In this document: one piece after another, positions 23,801-35,300 of the stretch
How positions within the stretch are numbered: position 1 is the stretch's first letter
How the letters are laid out: every line of letters starts with the position of its first letter
Source of the DNA: Sisyra terminalis
Lineage: Eukaryota; Arthropoda; Insecta; Neuroptera; Sisyridae
Direction of reading: 5' to 3'
DNA length: 64,000 nt
Assembly (NCBI GenBank): GCA_958496175.1
Contig: OY292280.1
Coordinates: 14,756,001 to 14,820,000 of the forward strand
Notes under the pieces: model-generated
The model's database searches: none
Seen by the model: the letters and a program-made list of their open reading frames with translations, nothing else
Told to the model about the DNA's origin: nothing
Translations under genes and position numbers: made by a program

Positions 23801-25391
23801 GGTGAAAATTGATTAATTTGGTTGTAGATGCTTTCGGATTTTTTGTACGTGGCTCCCAGTGATAATATTACAAAAATGCTGCTCCAACAGCAAGTACCTG
23901 TATATTCGTACGTTCTAAATACTACTGTGGAAGCACTCGATCGTGAAGAATGGTATAAATATACCCACGATATCGAGTACTATTTCCTTACTGGTGCTCC
24001 ATTTATGGATGAGGAGTTTTTTCCATCGCGGAATCGAATTAGTCGATCCAAATGGACAAATAACGATAGAAATATGTCACACTTTTTTATGAAGGCATAT
24101 TCTGATTTTGCTCGTTACGGAAATCCGTCCCAACAACAAATTTTAGGGATCCATTTTGAACCGTCCATGATAGGACAGTTGAAATATTTGAACGTAAATA
24201 CGACATATAATTCGACGATTATGTGGAATTATAGGCAAACAGAGACTGCATTTTGGTCTCAATACTTACCAACAGTTATTGGAATGGTCGTACCTACGTA
24301 TCCACCAGTTACAGAAGTAAGTATGTGAAGACAAAACTAAAACTCTAATAATGCGTGGAAGTTTCGTGTATTCTGTAGTACAATACAGTTCCACTTTCTA
24401 GCTGACTTGCAATTCTTAAATTAGTAAACAAATTTGAAATGGATATCGAATTATTGTGATGATTTTATCTTATAGATCTGGTGGGAACCAACACAGCCTT
24501 TGCAAATTGCCTTTTGGAGTGTGTCAGCGACTTGTCTTCTGCTCGTGGTTTTAGTTGTAGTGTGTTGCATGCTTTGGAGAAGTGCTAAAAGGTAAGAATC
24601 ATTAAATCATTGTTTTCTTTGACTTCCTATAGCAATTTTCTTTTATGCAAACGCACAAGAAACTTGCATGCGTTTTTGGGACATTTTTTGTACTTTCTAA
24701 CAGTGGCTGAATTTTTCAAAGAGCTTCTGGTGAAGTGGTTGGTTATGCTTAATATATTATCGATGTATTACCGAGTTCCTACCGAGTGACAGAACAGGCG
24801 AGAATACTACTCTCTAAGAGTAACAATTGTCTTGTTTTTGTAACTTTAGGATGCCTATAACAAAAGTCTAAACACTATCTATATGTAGTAAACATAACCC
24901 AATTCACTTCTAGAGTGTGTAGGTAGTGTTTTCGCTTGTTTCAAAGCTCGCTGGGAATGTTTTTTTTTAAGTTAATTGCTGCAAAAATATGCCACTGATG
25001 GAAACTACTCCCATTTAAGGTATATCTGACTTAACTGACTCGCATTCTCAGAAACTCGGACAGATATTATTCGGGGGATATTTTCATGGTGCACGACAAT
25101 CCGGATGCGGACGAGGGTTTGGAAAACGCCGGGCAGCGATCGACGGCTAATATTTATGAGTATCGGGACGTGCCGTCACCGTCGATCACGACGACAAAGA
25201 CTCGAGGCTCCCAATCCGCTGCAAATACGGTCAGATCGTCCAGCGTTGGCTCACTTCTTACTGAAAGTGGCCTCTCAATGGTTACCAGAGATTCACCTCG
25301 GCAAAATGGCCAAAAACCTGCACCCGAACCGGCAGCACGAACCCGAAACAAAACGCAAATCGTCCAGGGCGTTCCGCAAACCCAAGTTTAA
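20840..25391 (+). CDS. Gli: Gliotactin, neuroligin-like inactive cholinesterase of tricellular junctions
   Basis: Nine exons: 20840-21205, 21258-21539, 21594-21740, 22158-22680, 22921-23124, 23586-23773, 23828-24316, 24476-24591, 25052-25391. The start is ATG 20840 or ATG 20861 (877 residues from the latter). A signal-anchor-like segment, FWTVAFLVIL, precedes a Tyr-rich linker. LPGILGGWRPDLQGK and IYGEVQGFKVYLYD are gliotactin signatures. The carboxylesterase fold follows, but the nucleophile motif GxSxG reads GPDAG (Asp near residue 354 from ATG 20861), so it should lack esterase activity. A transmembrane helix lies near 736-760. The cytoplasmic tail keeps the NIYEYRD tyrosine motif and ends VPQTQV, a C-terminal PDZ ligand. 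Intron 1 uses a GC donor and is the only non-GT donor in the window. Drosophila Gli organises tricellular septate junctions and binds Dlg. Confidence 0.95.
23157..23523. mobile_element. piggyBac-like MITE with TTAA sites
   Basis: It is flanked by TTAA at 23153-23156 and 23524-23527. The ends are inverted repeats: GTACACACTAGTTGACCATG on the left, and GTATACACTAGTAGACATG when the right end is reverse-complemented, both continuing into TTGCGCGATTT. The 367-base interior is non-coding. It is inserted in intron 5 of gliotactin. A truncated relative lies in Drp1 intron 2 (62298-62400), also starting at a TTAA. Confidence 0.78.
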
Positions 25392-27064
25392 TGAACTAAA
25401 CAAATTGCACAAATATTAGTGATTTAGTGGACATTTTTTCAAGTTTGTTTTCATTTAAAACTGTTAACATTCAAAGTCCTGACAATAAGTAAAAAAAAAC
25501 AGTCAGAAGTATTTTTTTAAATGATAGTTTGAATATTGTGATTATTTTCACGCCAACTTCTTTTTATACCTTTTTATAACGATTTTTTATATACACCTAT
25601 AAACTTTTATCAACTATATTTTATATACGATTACGAGAGAAGTTAGAGTTTTGGATCAAGTTCGAATGGATATTGAATTCGGGACTTTATTCAGTGGATA
25701 AAGTTCATTGACAATTTCATAAAAAATTGAAGAAATTTTTTTAATAACAATTTGTCAATTTTTTAGTTAAATTATTTTAATCATTTGATTAATTCGAAGC
25801 ATTTTCTATAATTTTATAAATCCAAATGAAAAATAATTAAAATTTATATGACAAATACCATTTTTTAAATTCACTGGAAAGGAAATTTGTTTTGTTTGTT
25901 TACAAATTTTATAACTCGAGCCTAAATCAATATTATCCAGAAACCACTGAGTACAGTTAACTTTATTCGGTAATAGACACTCGAACTTTATACAACGACT
26001 TTGGATAAAGCGAGCTTTATTCGGATAAAGTTGACTGTATCTTAAATCGGACTTACACCCTAAAATATACAAAAATAAAACTGCACAAATTCTACAACAA
26101 TCGGCAAAATGAGCATACCACAACTACGCAAGTTACAAATAGTCACTGCTTTCCAATTATAAACTTTTACATTCTCTGTTATGAACTTTGAAATTATACT
26201 TCTTTAGGTGCAGCATGAGAGGGAAAAAATAATTTATGTTACCGAAGTTGGTTTGGGTTGTTATTTTCACTGAACAGAAAGCAAATCTGTTTTGTAAATT
26301 GATTTTCCGTTTCCTAGCAACGAATAAAATATTCGTTTAAATTTTAATCAATATTTTAGAATGTATCATTGAGTGAAAATAGTAATCAAATATTTTAAAT
26401 CAATCAATATAATAAAAGGTAAATGTGCGTATAAATAATACGAAGGACAAACAATGGAAACACATACATGTAAAAATGATTGTTTAAACTGTGAACCAAC
26501 TGATTGTTGTCATTTGTTTCAACCGTCATTTCGATTTCTTTAAATTGATTGTTTTTGTCATTTGTGTCATTGTTCGCTGTGGTTATTTCACGGGTAGCTA
26601 CTAGTATTTTATAATTATAATAATAAAAATTTGTTAAAAAGTCTAGTTACAAAACAAAAACGTTTGAAACTTATTCCCCACCAAAAAAAAAAAAAAAAAA
26701 AAAAAAACTAAAATTTTACAATAAGTAGGCGTCATAAGTACATACACTTTTTTAAATCAATAAAATGATGCAACGAACAATTTTTCAATATTAGAATTGT
26801 GCAGTTTTATAATTTGTGTAATTAAAAAAGATCATATTTTCTCGATAAAAAAATTATCGTAGCTTATTTCAGAAGTAATAGATTCATACTTAAATAGATA
26901 GTATTTTTTTTAAATGTGGCCGTCCAATAGAATCAAAGTAGAGCATTAAGGAGGTAAAACCATTAGTTATAAGTAGTTCGTTGATTTAAGGTTCAAGTGT
27001 TCTTAATCAAAGTACAACTGCCATAATATTAATGTTAGAATATTTGCAACGTGAAACGTCGATA

Positions 27065-27426
27065 TACCGTATTAGCCCGAATATAACACAACCCCGAATT
27101 TAACGCGACTCCGAAATTTTCATAAAGATATTTAGAAAAAAAATAATACTCATAAAAGAATTTAAAGAAAGTAAAATTCAATCAGATAAGCATTTATTTA
27201 GGTAATTATAGGTAATAACACAGGTTACATTCATGTCAATAAAGTTATGTAAAACATAATTAAAATTACGTAAATAACAAGAAAAATGGAAATGTTTATT
27301 CAGAATCTGAACTAAATGAGAACTCATTGATGTCACACTACTTAAACCCCGAATTTAGTGTGAGTCGATTTTGAACGGAAAATAAATGGTCGAAAAATGT
27401 CGCGTTATATTCGGGCTAATATGGTA
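27065..27426. mobile_element. TIR element with TA flanks (TAGCCCGAATATAAC ends)
   Basis: The left end, TACCGTATTAGCCCGAATAT, is repeated inverted at the right end as ATATTCGGGCTAATATGGTA, with TA on both sides. The terminal repeat is about 25 bases. Just inside the ends, the sub-motif CCCCGAATTTA occurs near both sides (CCCCGAATTTAACGCGACT on the left). About 362 bases, non-coding. The TA flank suggests the Tc1/mariner/pogo group. Confidence 0.7.
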
Positions 27427-27674
27427 TATGTTACGTGGAAGATTATAAAAATGGAGATTTGACCAAATCACTAAGGTAGATGAGTATCTCCTTTAGGTGA
27501 ATTGATCAAAACTCCAACTTTATCATCTCACTACAACATATATAATATATTTTAGTTTTTTAAGTTGAATTGTTTGAAAGTCGCATGCAAGCAAAATTGT
27601 TAACAAGAAATTTTATAAAAAAATTGAAAAATAAAACAGCGTTTACAATCACTTCAAGTTTTCCTTTTTCTTAG

Positions 27675-27755
27675 ACCTCCAAATGTGACGCGCGACCAAA
27701 GTTGACGCCGGAAATCAGCGTCAAGCGTCAACATAAAATCGCACCTTTACCCTTG
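27675..27755. repeat. Dispersed repeat, second copy of 7505-7700 core
   Basis: GACGCCGGAAATCAGCGTCA to AAATCGCACCTTT matches the block in SGSM3 intron 6 in the same orientation. Its boundaries are not defined. Confidence 0.5.
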
Positions 27756-29423
27756 CTTTTAGTTCACATAAAAACACTACATTAAAAGCATTATTGTGCA
27801 AAGGCGTGTGGTACTCTTTTCGGATTGGATAATTTCGGTTAGTTTAATCGACAATGTACCTATCGATGATATAAAAATTTCAAATAATTCGAAATATCTT
27901 CAATTATCACTTCTGGAAATGGACACAATTCATCAAGGTATACATTTTAATTTAGCCAAATTCTAAGGTTAAGGAATTAATTTTGGAAACCTTCAATTGT
28001 TAGGTGAGAAATATTATTGTAAATATTGTAATAATTACTATTAAATATAAATAAAAAAATACAAAGATCTTATTTAATATTTTTTGAATATATGTAAATT
28101 TATGACATTATTTATAATATTTAAAAACTATTTACACAAGAAAATAAAATAAAAAGAGCGATAAGACCACAAAAATATTTTTATAAATCGAAAGAGTTTG
28201 ATTTTTTTTAATTTTTTTGGTAAATTTTTCGTTATTTTAAAAAGTAATTTTCTATTTCATGGAAACATTTTGTGGCAAGTTTAATTTTCCAGCGTCAGGA
28301 AAATTTGCTGTTTCGGCTTTAGCGTATCAGAAAAAAAATCACGTGTTGGTTGATTTAAGCTACGACGCTTATGACTGCAATTTTTTATTTTTTCTTTGCA
28401 ATTTCCCATTAATGAGTATATAAAATATCTTTTAAATGCATAGTTTTTTTTAAAATAATTTTCATTTACAAATCTTCGACTATTTAAATATTTTTTCACA
28501 CAAATTCAATACAAAAATATACAAAGGGTTTTACTGATTAAAATAGGTGAAATATCGCTGTTTTTTTTTCTTGCATTAAATGATTATTTCTATTTCACGG
28601 TCTCTTCATATAAACAGATCAATGTCTATGAATCAGTTTTTAAGCTTTATGGAGTTTAACTGTAATGATTTTTTCGTCACCTGTGTTATCTATTGAAAAA
28701 GATTTTTTTCAGATTTTTCCAACTCAAAAACAGCTATCATTTCGCTTTTGGAAGATGCCAGAAGGGTGTTTAATAAAAAAAACTCGTGAGTACCTTACTT
28801 TTTTACTCCCACGTATTCATTGAATGCAAAGAAAATTTAAGAACAGGGGCGTTCCCTCTATTTTAACCAGAGAAACTCTTTAGTTTAGTTTTATTCTGTT
28901 TTCTCGAGTATACAATATTGAATATATATATATATATATCAGTTTTTACGATTTTATCTAGGCAAAATTCGAATTTCAAAAATTCTCATAATTAACTTAT
29001 GAAATGTATTAGGATTGTTGTAATGTGGATTAAAAGTGATGCATTGAGGGTGTGCTTTTTGGAAAACTATTTTAAATTCAATAAAGTTACAGCAAAATAG
29101 CGATAAATGATCAACATTGTTGTATCACTGTGAATAATATGTAAATAGAATAAAGAAGAGTCTATTTAAATTATCGAAACTCATTCTTTTAACAGAAAAC
29201 TAAGGAAACTGGTCAGATTAGTTTTATTTTTAATAGCTTAAATCAGCCTTCAACAATCACATTTTAATCAACCTTAGCACATTGGCTAAAAATACCACAC
29301 ATTACAATAAAACCACGAGTAAAACGCTGATTTTAAAATACTTTAAAAAGAGAGTACGATTAACTATCACTCGAACAGAAAATAAATCGGGATTTTCGAT
29401 TAAGGGTCAGAGCAAAGTCGAGG

Positions 29424-29680
29424 TAAGATAAAATATAAGAACGTATTTCAATTTTGCAATGCATCATGGGAAATATTTCAAGATGTGGCACCGCCTCAAG
29501 TGTGTCTTGTGAACTTAAATTACTTTTCTTACTATTGGTTACATAGGGTAGATAGCAGGATATAATTTCGGTTTAAGTTAATTCTTCATACACACTTTTA
29601 ACGGCGCCACATCTTGAAATATTTCCCATAATTCATTGCAAGATTGGAATACCTACTTATATATTATCTAAGATCGAGAT
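29424..29680. mobile_element. MITE of the TTGCAA/GTGGCGCCG family, complete copy
   Basis: Both ends carry the same block in inverted orientation for about 75 bases: TTTTGCAATGCATCATGGGA with AAATATTTCAAGATGTGGC on the left, and GCCACATCTTGAAATATTTC with CATTGCAAGATTGGAATACC on the right. There is no open frame. It shares ends with 31558-31975 and 10369-10430. Confidence 0.75.
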
Positions 29681-30478
29681 AACATAATTTTAAACATAAA
29701 TGTTCGTAAGCAAGATCAGTCTTCCACGTTGTTGACGCCCCCGTTTAATATACATGGAGGATTTTCATTTGTTTTGAGCGTGCACAATAGCGCAAAATCA
29801 TTGAAGTTTACATCGATGATCGGAGTGCGATGGCAACCCGATTTTAATTTCTGTTCGGGCTATTCTATAGAGAGAGAATTTTTCATAACGTTTCTAACAT
29901 GTTTTAGCGTAAGTGAGTCAATCGTATTTCTATTGATTAAATGTGAACAAAAACAATTTTTATATCTACAAAAATGAGATTGTTGTATCGTTTTTATTCC
30001 ATTTAAAGTACTTATTAAATTAATTGACTTAGAGAATATTTTTTGAATCAAGTCCATCAATTAAGGAGCAAGTTTCAACGAGCAAATCTTGAATTTGATA
30101 ATTTCCCCAAAGATTTCTAGCCTCCAACCCACACACTGATCAAGTCGCATCATTTTATTTCAACGTTTTCGACAATTTTCGTACATACTTTTATCAGATC
30201 ACGCTTTTCGTGCGAATATTTTTTGTCTTGAAAAAATTTCAATTACATTGGTATCAAACACAAATAATACATGAAACAAGATCAGTATATTATATACTAT
30301 ATCTACAATTACAAGGAAGATGGGAAAATTAAATTTGACGATTAAATGTACAATTTTATGTATAAAATTCACTGATTTGTATAAATGAATAGCACTTTGG
30401 GCTGAATGAAACAAAAAACAACAGCACCTGTGCTGGATAAGTTCAAAAAGAAACCTAGATGTAAAAATCTCTCTTCTC

Positions 30479-30626
30479 TAGTGTGGGTAACTGGAGCAAG
30501 TAAAATCCAAGCGCTTATTTGTGTAAGTTGGCACTCATCGGTACTCAAATGGCAGCTGTTGTTTTAGTTATCATAAAAACTGTACCTGCTTAGGTGGCGC
30601 TTCGAACCCCACACTAGATTTTCTTT
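30479..30626. mobile_element. Short MITE with CTAGTGTGGG ends
   Basis: Starts CTAGTGTGGGTAACTGG and ends GAACCCCACACTAG, giving 10-base perfect inverted ends over 148 bases. The internal block AAATCCAAGCGCTTATTTGT recurs at about 12400 (AAATTCAAGCGCTTATTTGT), where a CACACTAGA-type end lies at 12251. Confidence 0.6.
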
Positions 30627-31557
30627 ATTTCTATTTCACGCCATGTAGATCTATCTACATCATAGAGTTGTACTTATTATAAAAATTGTTAAATTTTTTT
30701 ATACTGGATTTAAACTAAAAACAGTGCAAAAAGTTGGAATCATTCCACTTCGTTATTATCAACTGTAACGAAAGGTCGAAAGCGATGACATCTTATATTA
30801 ACTATATCAAGAAGAAACAGAGCTTCAATGAATATATGAAACAAATTGGATCCAAGGAATAGTTCCTTTTATAAAGGTGCCTATTCAGGCGAAACAATGA
30901 TCAACTCGAATCAATGTTTTTTTGATTACACCATATGACGCCACAATCTATAATCGTCTTAATAAAAATAATTTCTTATATGTCTATATACATAATAGAC
31001 TCTAGCATGCTCAATTTTAATAGCGCATCGATGAAAAGGACTATTTTTTTCCTCCTTGACTCAAAAAGTTCCACAACATGAAACTAATTTGTTCAGATGA
31101 CAAAAATGTGTCAGTCAATACATAAATAAAATGTGAATAAAGAAGCTTTGAGAAAACTTCAATTTTAGAAAAAATGTGCAATTATTTAAGGATAAATGAC
31201 AAGAAAACATACACAAAATTTGACTAGAAAATTCGAATACTCATTGGGAGAAAATACGAAACTTGTAAAAAAATCACTAATTTTTCACGAATTCAAAAAA
31301 AAAAAAAAATATACAATAATTGTGATGTAGTGTGGTTAAATTACCAATTTTTTTGTTAAATCGCTTTTTAAATTTAGACTTTCGCGCAAAAATTTCACAT
31401 AAATCTGATTATTAACAGACTTCTTACTAATTAAAATAAACGCAATTTTCTGTATCACGAAATATAGATATAGAGTACAAACGGTATAGGCTTTGTCACA
31501 ATTTCCATGTACACCAATAATACTCAAATCATAGTTCTCTTTTCAGACATACATAAA

Positions 31558-31975
31558 GTATTAAGAAGGTATTTTAATCTTGCAACGCATAATGAGAAAT
31601 GTGCCAAGATGTGGCGCCGCCATTAGGTGTTGGCAATACTAACTTAAACTAAAATTATGTACTTTATGTAAGATAACTAAAGTAACATAAGTTAGTACTC
31701 AAGCTTACTGGAGGTTGGGTGTGAAGGTGGCCACTCTAAAACTGGTAGGTGATGGGTTCGAATCTCGTATCGAGCGAATTTTCGATATTTCTCGAATTAC
31801 TAATTTTTATTAGCCTTAGAGTCACTAAAGACCTTGATAGTTATAAAGCGACGGTAAATAATAATTAACGAACAAAAAAATTAGTACCCCAGACACTTTT
31901 TTGGCGAAGCCACATCTTGACAGATTTTTTATCGTGCATTGCAAGGTTGGAATATCTTCTTGTATATTACTTTAG
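31558..31975. mobile_element. MITE of the TTGCAA family, split by a SINE
   Basis: The left end (AAGAAGGTATTTTAATCTTG to CCAAGATGTGGCGCCGCC) and the reverse complement of the right end (to CAAGATGTGGCTTCGCC) form inverted repeats of about 60 bases. The interior is interrupted by a 182-base insertion at 31699-31880. It belongs to the same family as 29424-29680. Confidence 0.72.
31699..31880 (+). mobile_element. tRNA-derived SINE nested in a MITE
   Basis: Flanked by the direct repeat TTAGTAC (31692-31698 and 31881-31887). It contains a good RNA polymerase III B-box, GGTTCGAATCTCG (31755-31767), with tRNA-like sequence upstream (GTGGCCACTCTAAAACTGG), and ends in an A-rich tail (AACGAACAAAAAAA). 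It lacks a full cloverleaf, so it is not a functional tRNA gene. Confidence 0.7.
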
Positions 31976-32374
31976 ATGTAGCGAGACTACTATTTTTTAC
32001 ATAGAAATGCGTTTGGTGCCTGTCGATTTTAGTATAATATTTTATTACTATCATATGTCGTTAACTTTGCAGATTATTTTTTAAACATCCCGATGATATC
32101 ATATTTTTAATTTTTTTACAGTTGTTAATACCAACACTGTCCGCGTAATGATTTAATCGAATGCTTCTTGAAGAGTAGCGCGATCTACTTTTGTTACTTT
32201 GCTACTGATGCTATTCTTTTAACATTACGTTCGGGTTCCTTGTATCTATACTTCGTGCTGTGTTGACCAAATATTTGTCAGTTTTTGGTATGTGAATGCA
32301 CAGAAGTCTTTAGTTGAAAAATATTTTTACTGTAATAGATCGTTCGATTCGTTTATCTTAAAAATGAACAAAAA

Positions 32375-35300
32375 TCAATTCAGATACTTTCGGCATCGAC
32401 GAGCTCCACAAGTGCACGGAATTTTATCTTCTTCGAACGGAAATTTGTAATCGTAAGTGAGTTCTTCGCCCTGTTGGATTTTTCGTAAGGCAAATATCAA
32501 AATGTGCTTATGGCCGAGAATGTCCAAAACTCGTGAGTAGCAATTGGGCTGAAAACATAAAATGATTGAATACTTCTTACCCAAATCATTTGATTAAATC
32601 ATTGAAATTTCACTTACATCACATGAGTGATTAATAAATCGAGCTGCATTTCCCTTCATTGTTGCGTCAACGACCAAATTATCATCGATTCGAAACATGT
32701 AACATCCTATTCCCTTTGAGTTGTAGTATTTTTCACGCATGTCGGTCATTGAAGATCGAATAACCTAACAGAATTGATCAAAATATTAATCATTTGTAAC
32801 ACAAATCCAATCAAATTGTGTATCGGTTGGTTCTTAAATCATTTATTTCATAGATTTTAATCTTTCATAATAGTTTTCATTATTTCCAGCCTATAAAAGC
32901 AGACCAAATCCGGTAAGATCATTATGGATAAGAACACATTGTTTTTTTTTTTTGAAACTCAAATAATATTTAAATGTGTAGCGACAAAATTATTGGTATT
33001 GCAAGATCAGTGCTTCTCAAACTTTGTTATACCACGGCCTCATAAATGAAAGAAAAATTCCAATACTTTCCTCGACAATTTTAGACTTTAGTGATTGACA
33101 GTACTTTATTTATGTACCATTAATTATTATTTTGTTGTTATAGAAATATTGCGCGGCTCTCTGGCAGGTTTGAGAAGCACTGCAGTAGATACTACTGATA
33201 GATTAAAAGTATCGTTAGTTTTTGCATGAGTGACATCTTGGTGAAGATTACCTCGCCTGCATATTCTATAACCATTTCTCCAAGTTCTATGTCTCGCAAG
33301 CAAAAAAGGCCTCGTCCATGAATGTTGGAGCGATAAACGCCAACACATTGTTTTGATGTTTCCTTTAAATTACGATAGCGCATGGCGATGGGAAGATTGA
33401 TAGATGAAGCTCGCCTGAAAATAAATAAGTTAGTTGTATGACGAGGAGGAGGAGGAGGAGGAGGAGGAGGTTGTTGTACATACCTCGAGATCATTTCTAA
33501 GTCATATCCTACTGGGAATTCAAGTTGACGGTGTTTGGAAGCAAGCCAACTGAAGAGGTCGTGCTCGGCTCGTTGTCCGTTGTATGGGGTGCATCTGGCC
33601 GCACCTTTGGCACTTCCGTGAAGCAGCTCGTTGTCGTCGACGTATTCACGCTGCTTTTCCGCAAGCCGTAGCTTCTTCATTTCATCCAAAATGCATTTGA
33701 GACTCTGGTTTTTCAAACCGAATGCCTGATAGCCGTTGAGTGCTTCGGCGGGTAGGGGATCCATTTTATGCAACTTGCGTGATTCTTGCACGGCGTCAAA
33801 GACTCGTTGCCACAGTTCCGATAACGAGGCACATGTAAAGCTGAAGCCATCTTGAGACTGAACTTTAAACAGCAACTTGGGCTTCTTCGGAGGCTCATAT
33901 TTTGTATGTTTTTTCTTTTTCGATTTATTCACAACACAATCAAAATCGGAGGTCTTCGGTGTTTCTTTAACTATTGAAATGAACAAATTACTATTGAGAG
34001 TGTGGTCGCCTGATTTAGGCAATGTATCCAAACTAGCAATTTTAATTTTTTCATTTGTCTCGCGTGAATCGATCACTTTTGGTTTACTACTTATTTTATA
34101 CAATCCATTCTGATTTTGTTTTTGGAAAACCATTTTAAGTGATGCATTTTCCAAGTTGATGTTATTTTCTTTAGGAACATCCAGTTTTAAGTCGTCCGTT
34201 TCTATTGGTTGTGTGTTATCACAATTCACCGGTATTTCTTTCGTCTTCACGATTTTGATATTATTTTTAATTCCCGACTCCTTTATTGTGTCGAAAATAG
34301 ATGGTTTTGGTTCTGGTTTATTTGTGCGAGTTTCGTTGAGGATGAACTTGTTAACTGGGACAATTGAATTTGTGTCGTATTTTTCCAGTGGAATTGGCTT
34401 GTCTGGTTTTAACTCAGATTTGTTATTATCGAAAAATGGAATTATCGATTCGATTTTTTCAATCCTTATTTTTGGGTTGGATTCTGGTATTTTTGGAGCT
34501 GGTGATCGGACAGTCATTGGCAAAACACGGTTTGTGGGTCGGGTGGGTTTTGGAGTTGGTGGAACAATATTCGTTGGAATTTTATTAACAGGTGGTTTGG
34601 GTTGGGGTGGAGCTACACTTGAAGAAAGCATTACGGAAGATTCTGTATTTCGTACTACAGGAACCGATGGAAGTAATGAGGAATTGGTAGAAGGCAGAAT
34701 TGTTGGGCAAATTTGTTGATTGGAAATATTTGTGTCGATGATTTTTTGAGAGATTATTTGTGGTGATTGAATCATCATACAATTGTTGGTTGGAATTTCA
34801 GGAATTGGTTCAATTGTGCTGGTTTGGAACACTTGTGTCGTCGCTGTGTGATAACTATTTTGAGCTAGTAACCCAGGAAGACTTACTTTCGACATAAACT
34901 GTTGAGACATGACAGTATTTTGCACAACTGTTTCAAGTCCATAAATTACTGGTTGACTTGGAGCAATTCCACTAACATACATACAAGGGATCGTTGGTTG
35001 ATTCTGAATCTGCGGTGCGAAAACAATTTGCTCAGTACTCATTATTCCACATTCAAATGCAGCACTACTTGACATCTGAGGATTGGCTTGAAATACGATC
35101 GGAGATGGTGAAATAACCATATCTGAACTTCCTCCCAAATCTGTTATAAAATTCATAGTTTGTGGTATTGTTTGAAAGGCATTAGTCATTGGAGTGATCA
35201 ATTGGTTTGATGCTGTAATCAGTTGAGTGTTATTCATAATATTTAAGTTTGGAGCTAAAATATACTGAATTCCAGGAGACGTAATCAAATTATTTGGTTT

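Larger units (their letters stand above)
25392..32374. other. Seven-kilobase intergenic region between gliotactin and trithorax (convergent)
   Basis: No gene is recognisable; the longest frames are under 110 codons and show no family resemblance. The region has several element copies, listed separately (27065-27426, 29424-29680, 30479-30626, 31558-31975 with a nested SINE), an A-run at 26684-26707 and a short (TA)n at 28924-28940. Blocks at 28530-28880 (CTGATTAAAATAGGTGAAAT and following) resemble 10183-10365, suggesting a further weak repeat family. Confidence 0.6.

Noticed and set aside
23586..23815. Reading gliotactin exon 6 through its donor
   Set aside because: The frame continues past 23773 for a few codons, but the family alignment resumes exactly at 23828, so the GT at 23774 is the true exon end.
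31740..31790. Possible tRNA gene (GGTTCGAATCTCG)
   Set aside because: Only the B-box is convincing; no acceptor stem or complete cloverleaf can be folded, and the segment is bounded by a target duplication and an A-rich tail, so it is a SINE.
34156..34719. 187-codon open frame on the plus strand opposite trx exon 5
   Set aside because: It is antisense to a long, well-supported coding exon, has biased composition (Gly/Val/Ile from the complement of Pro/Asn/Thr codons) and no family resemblance.
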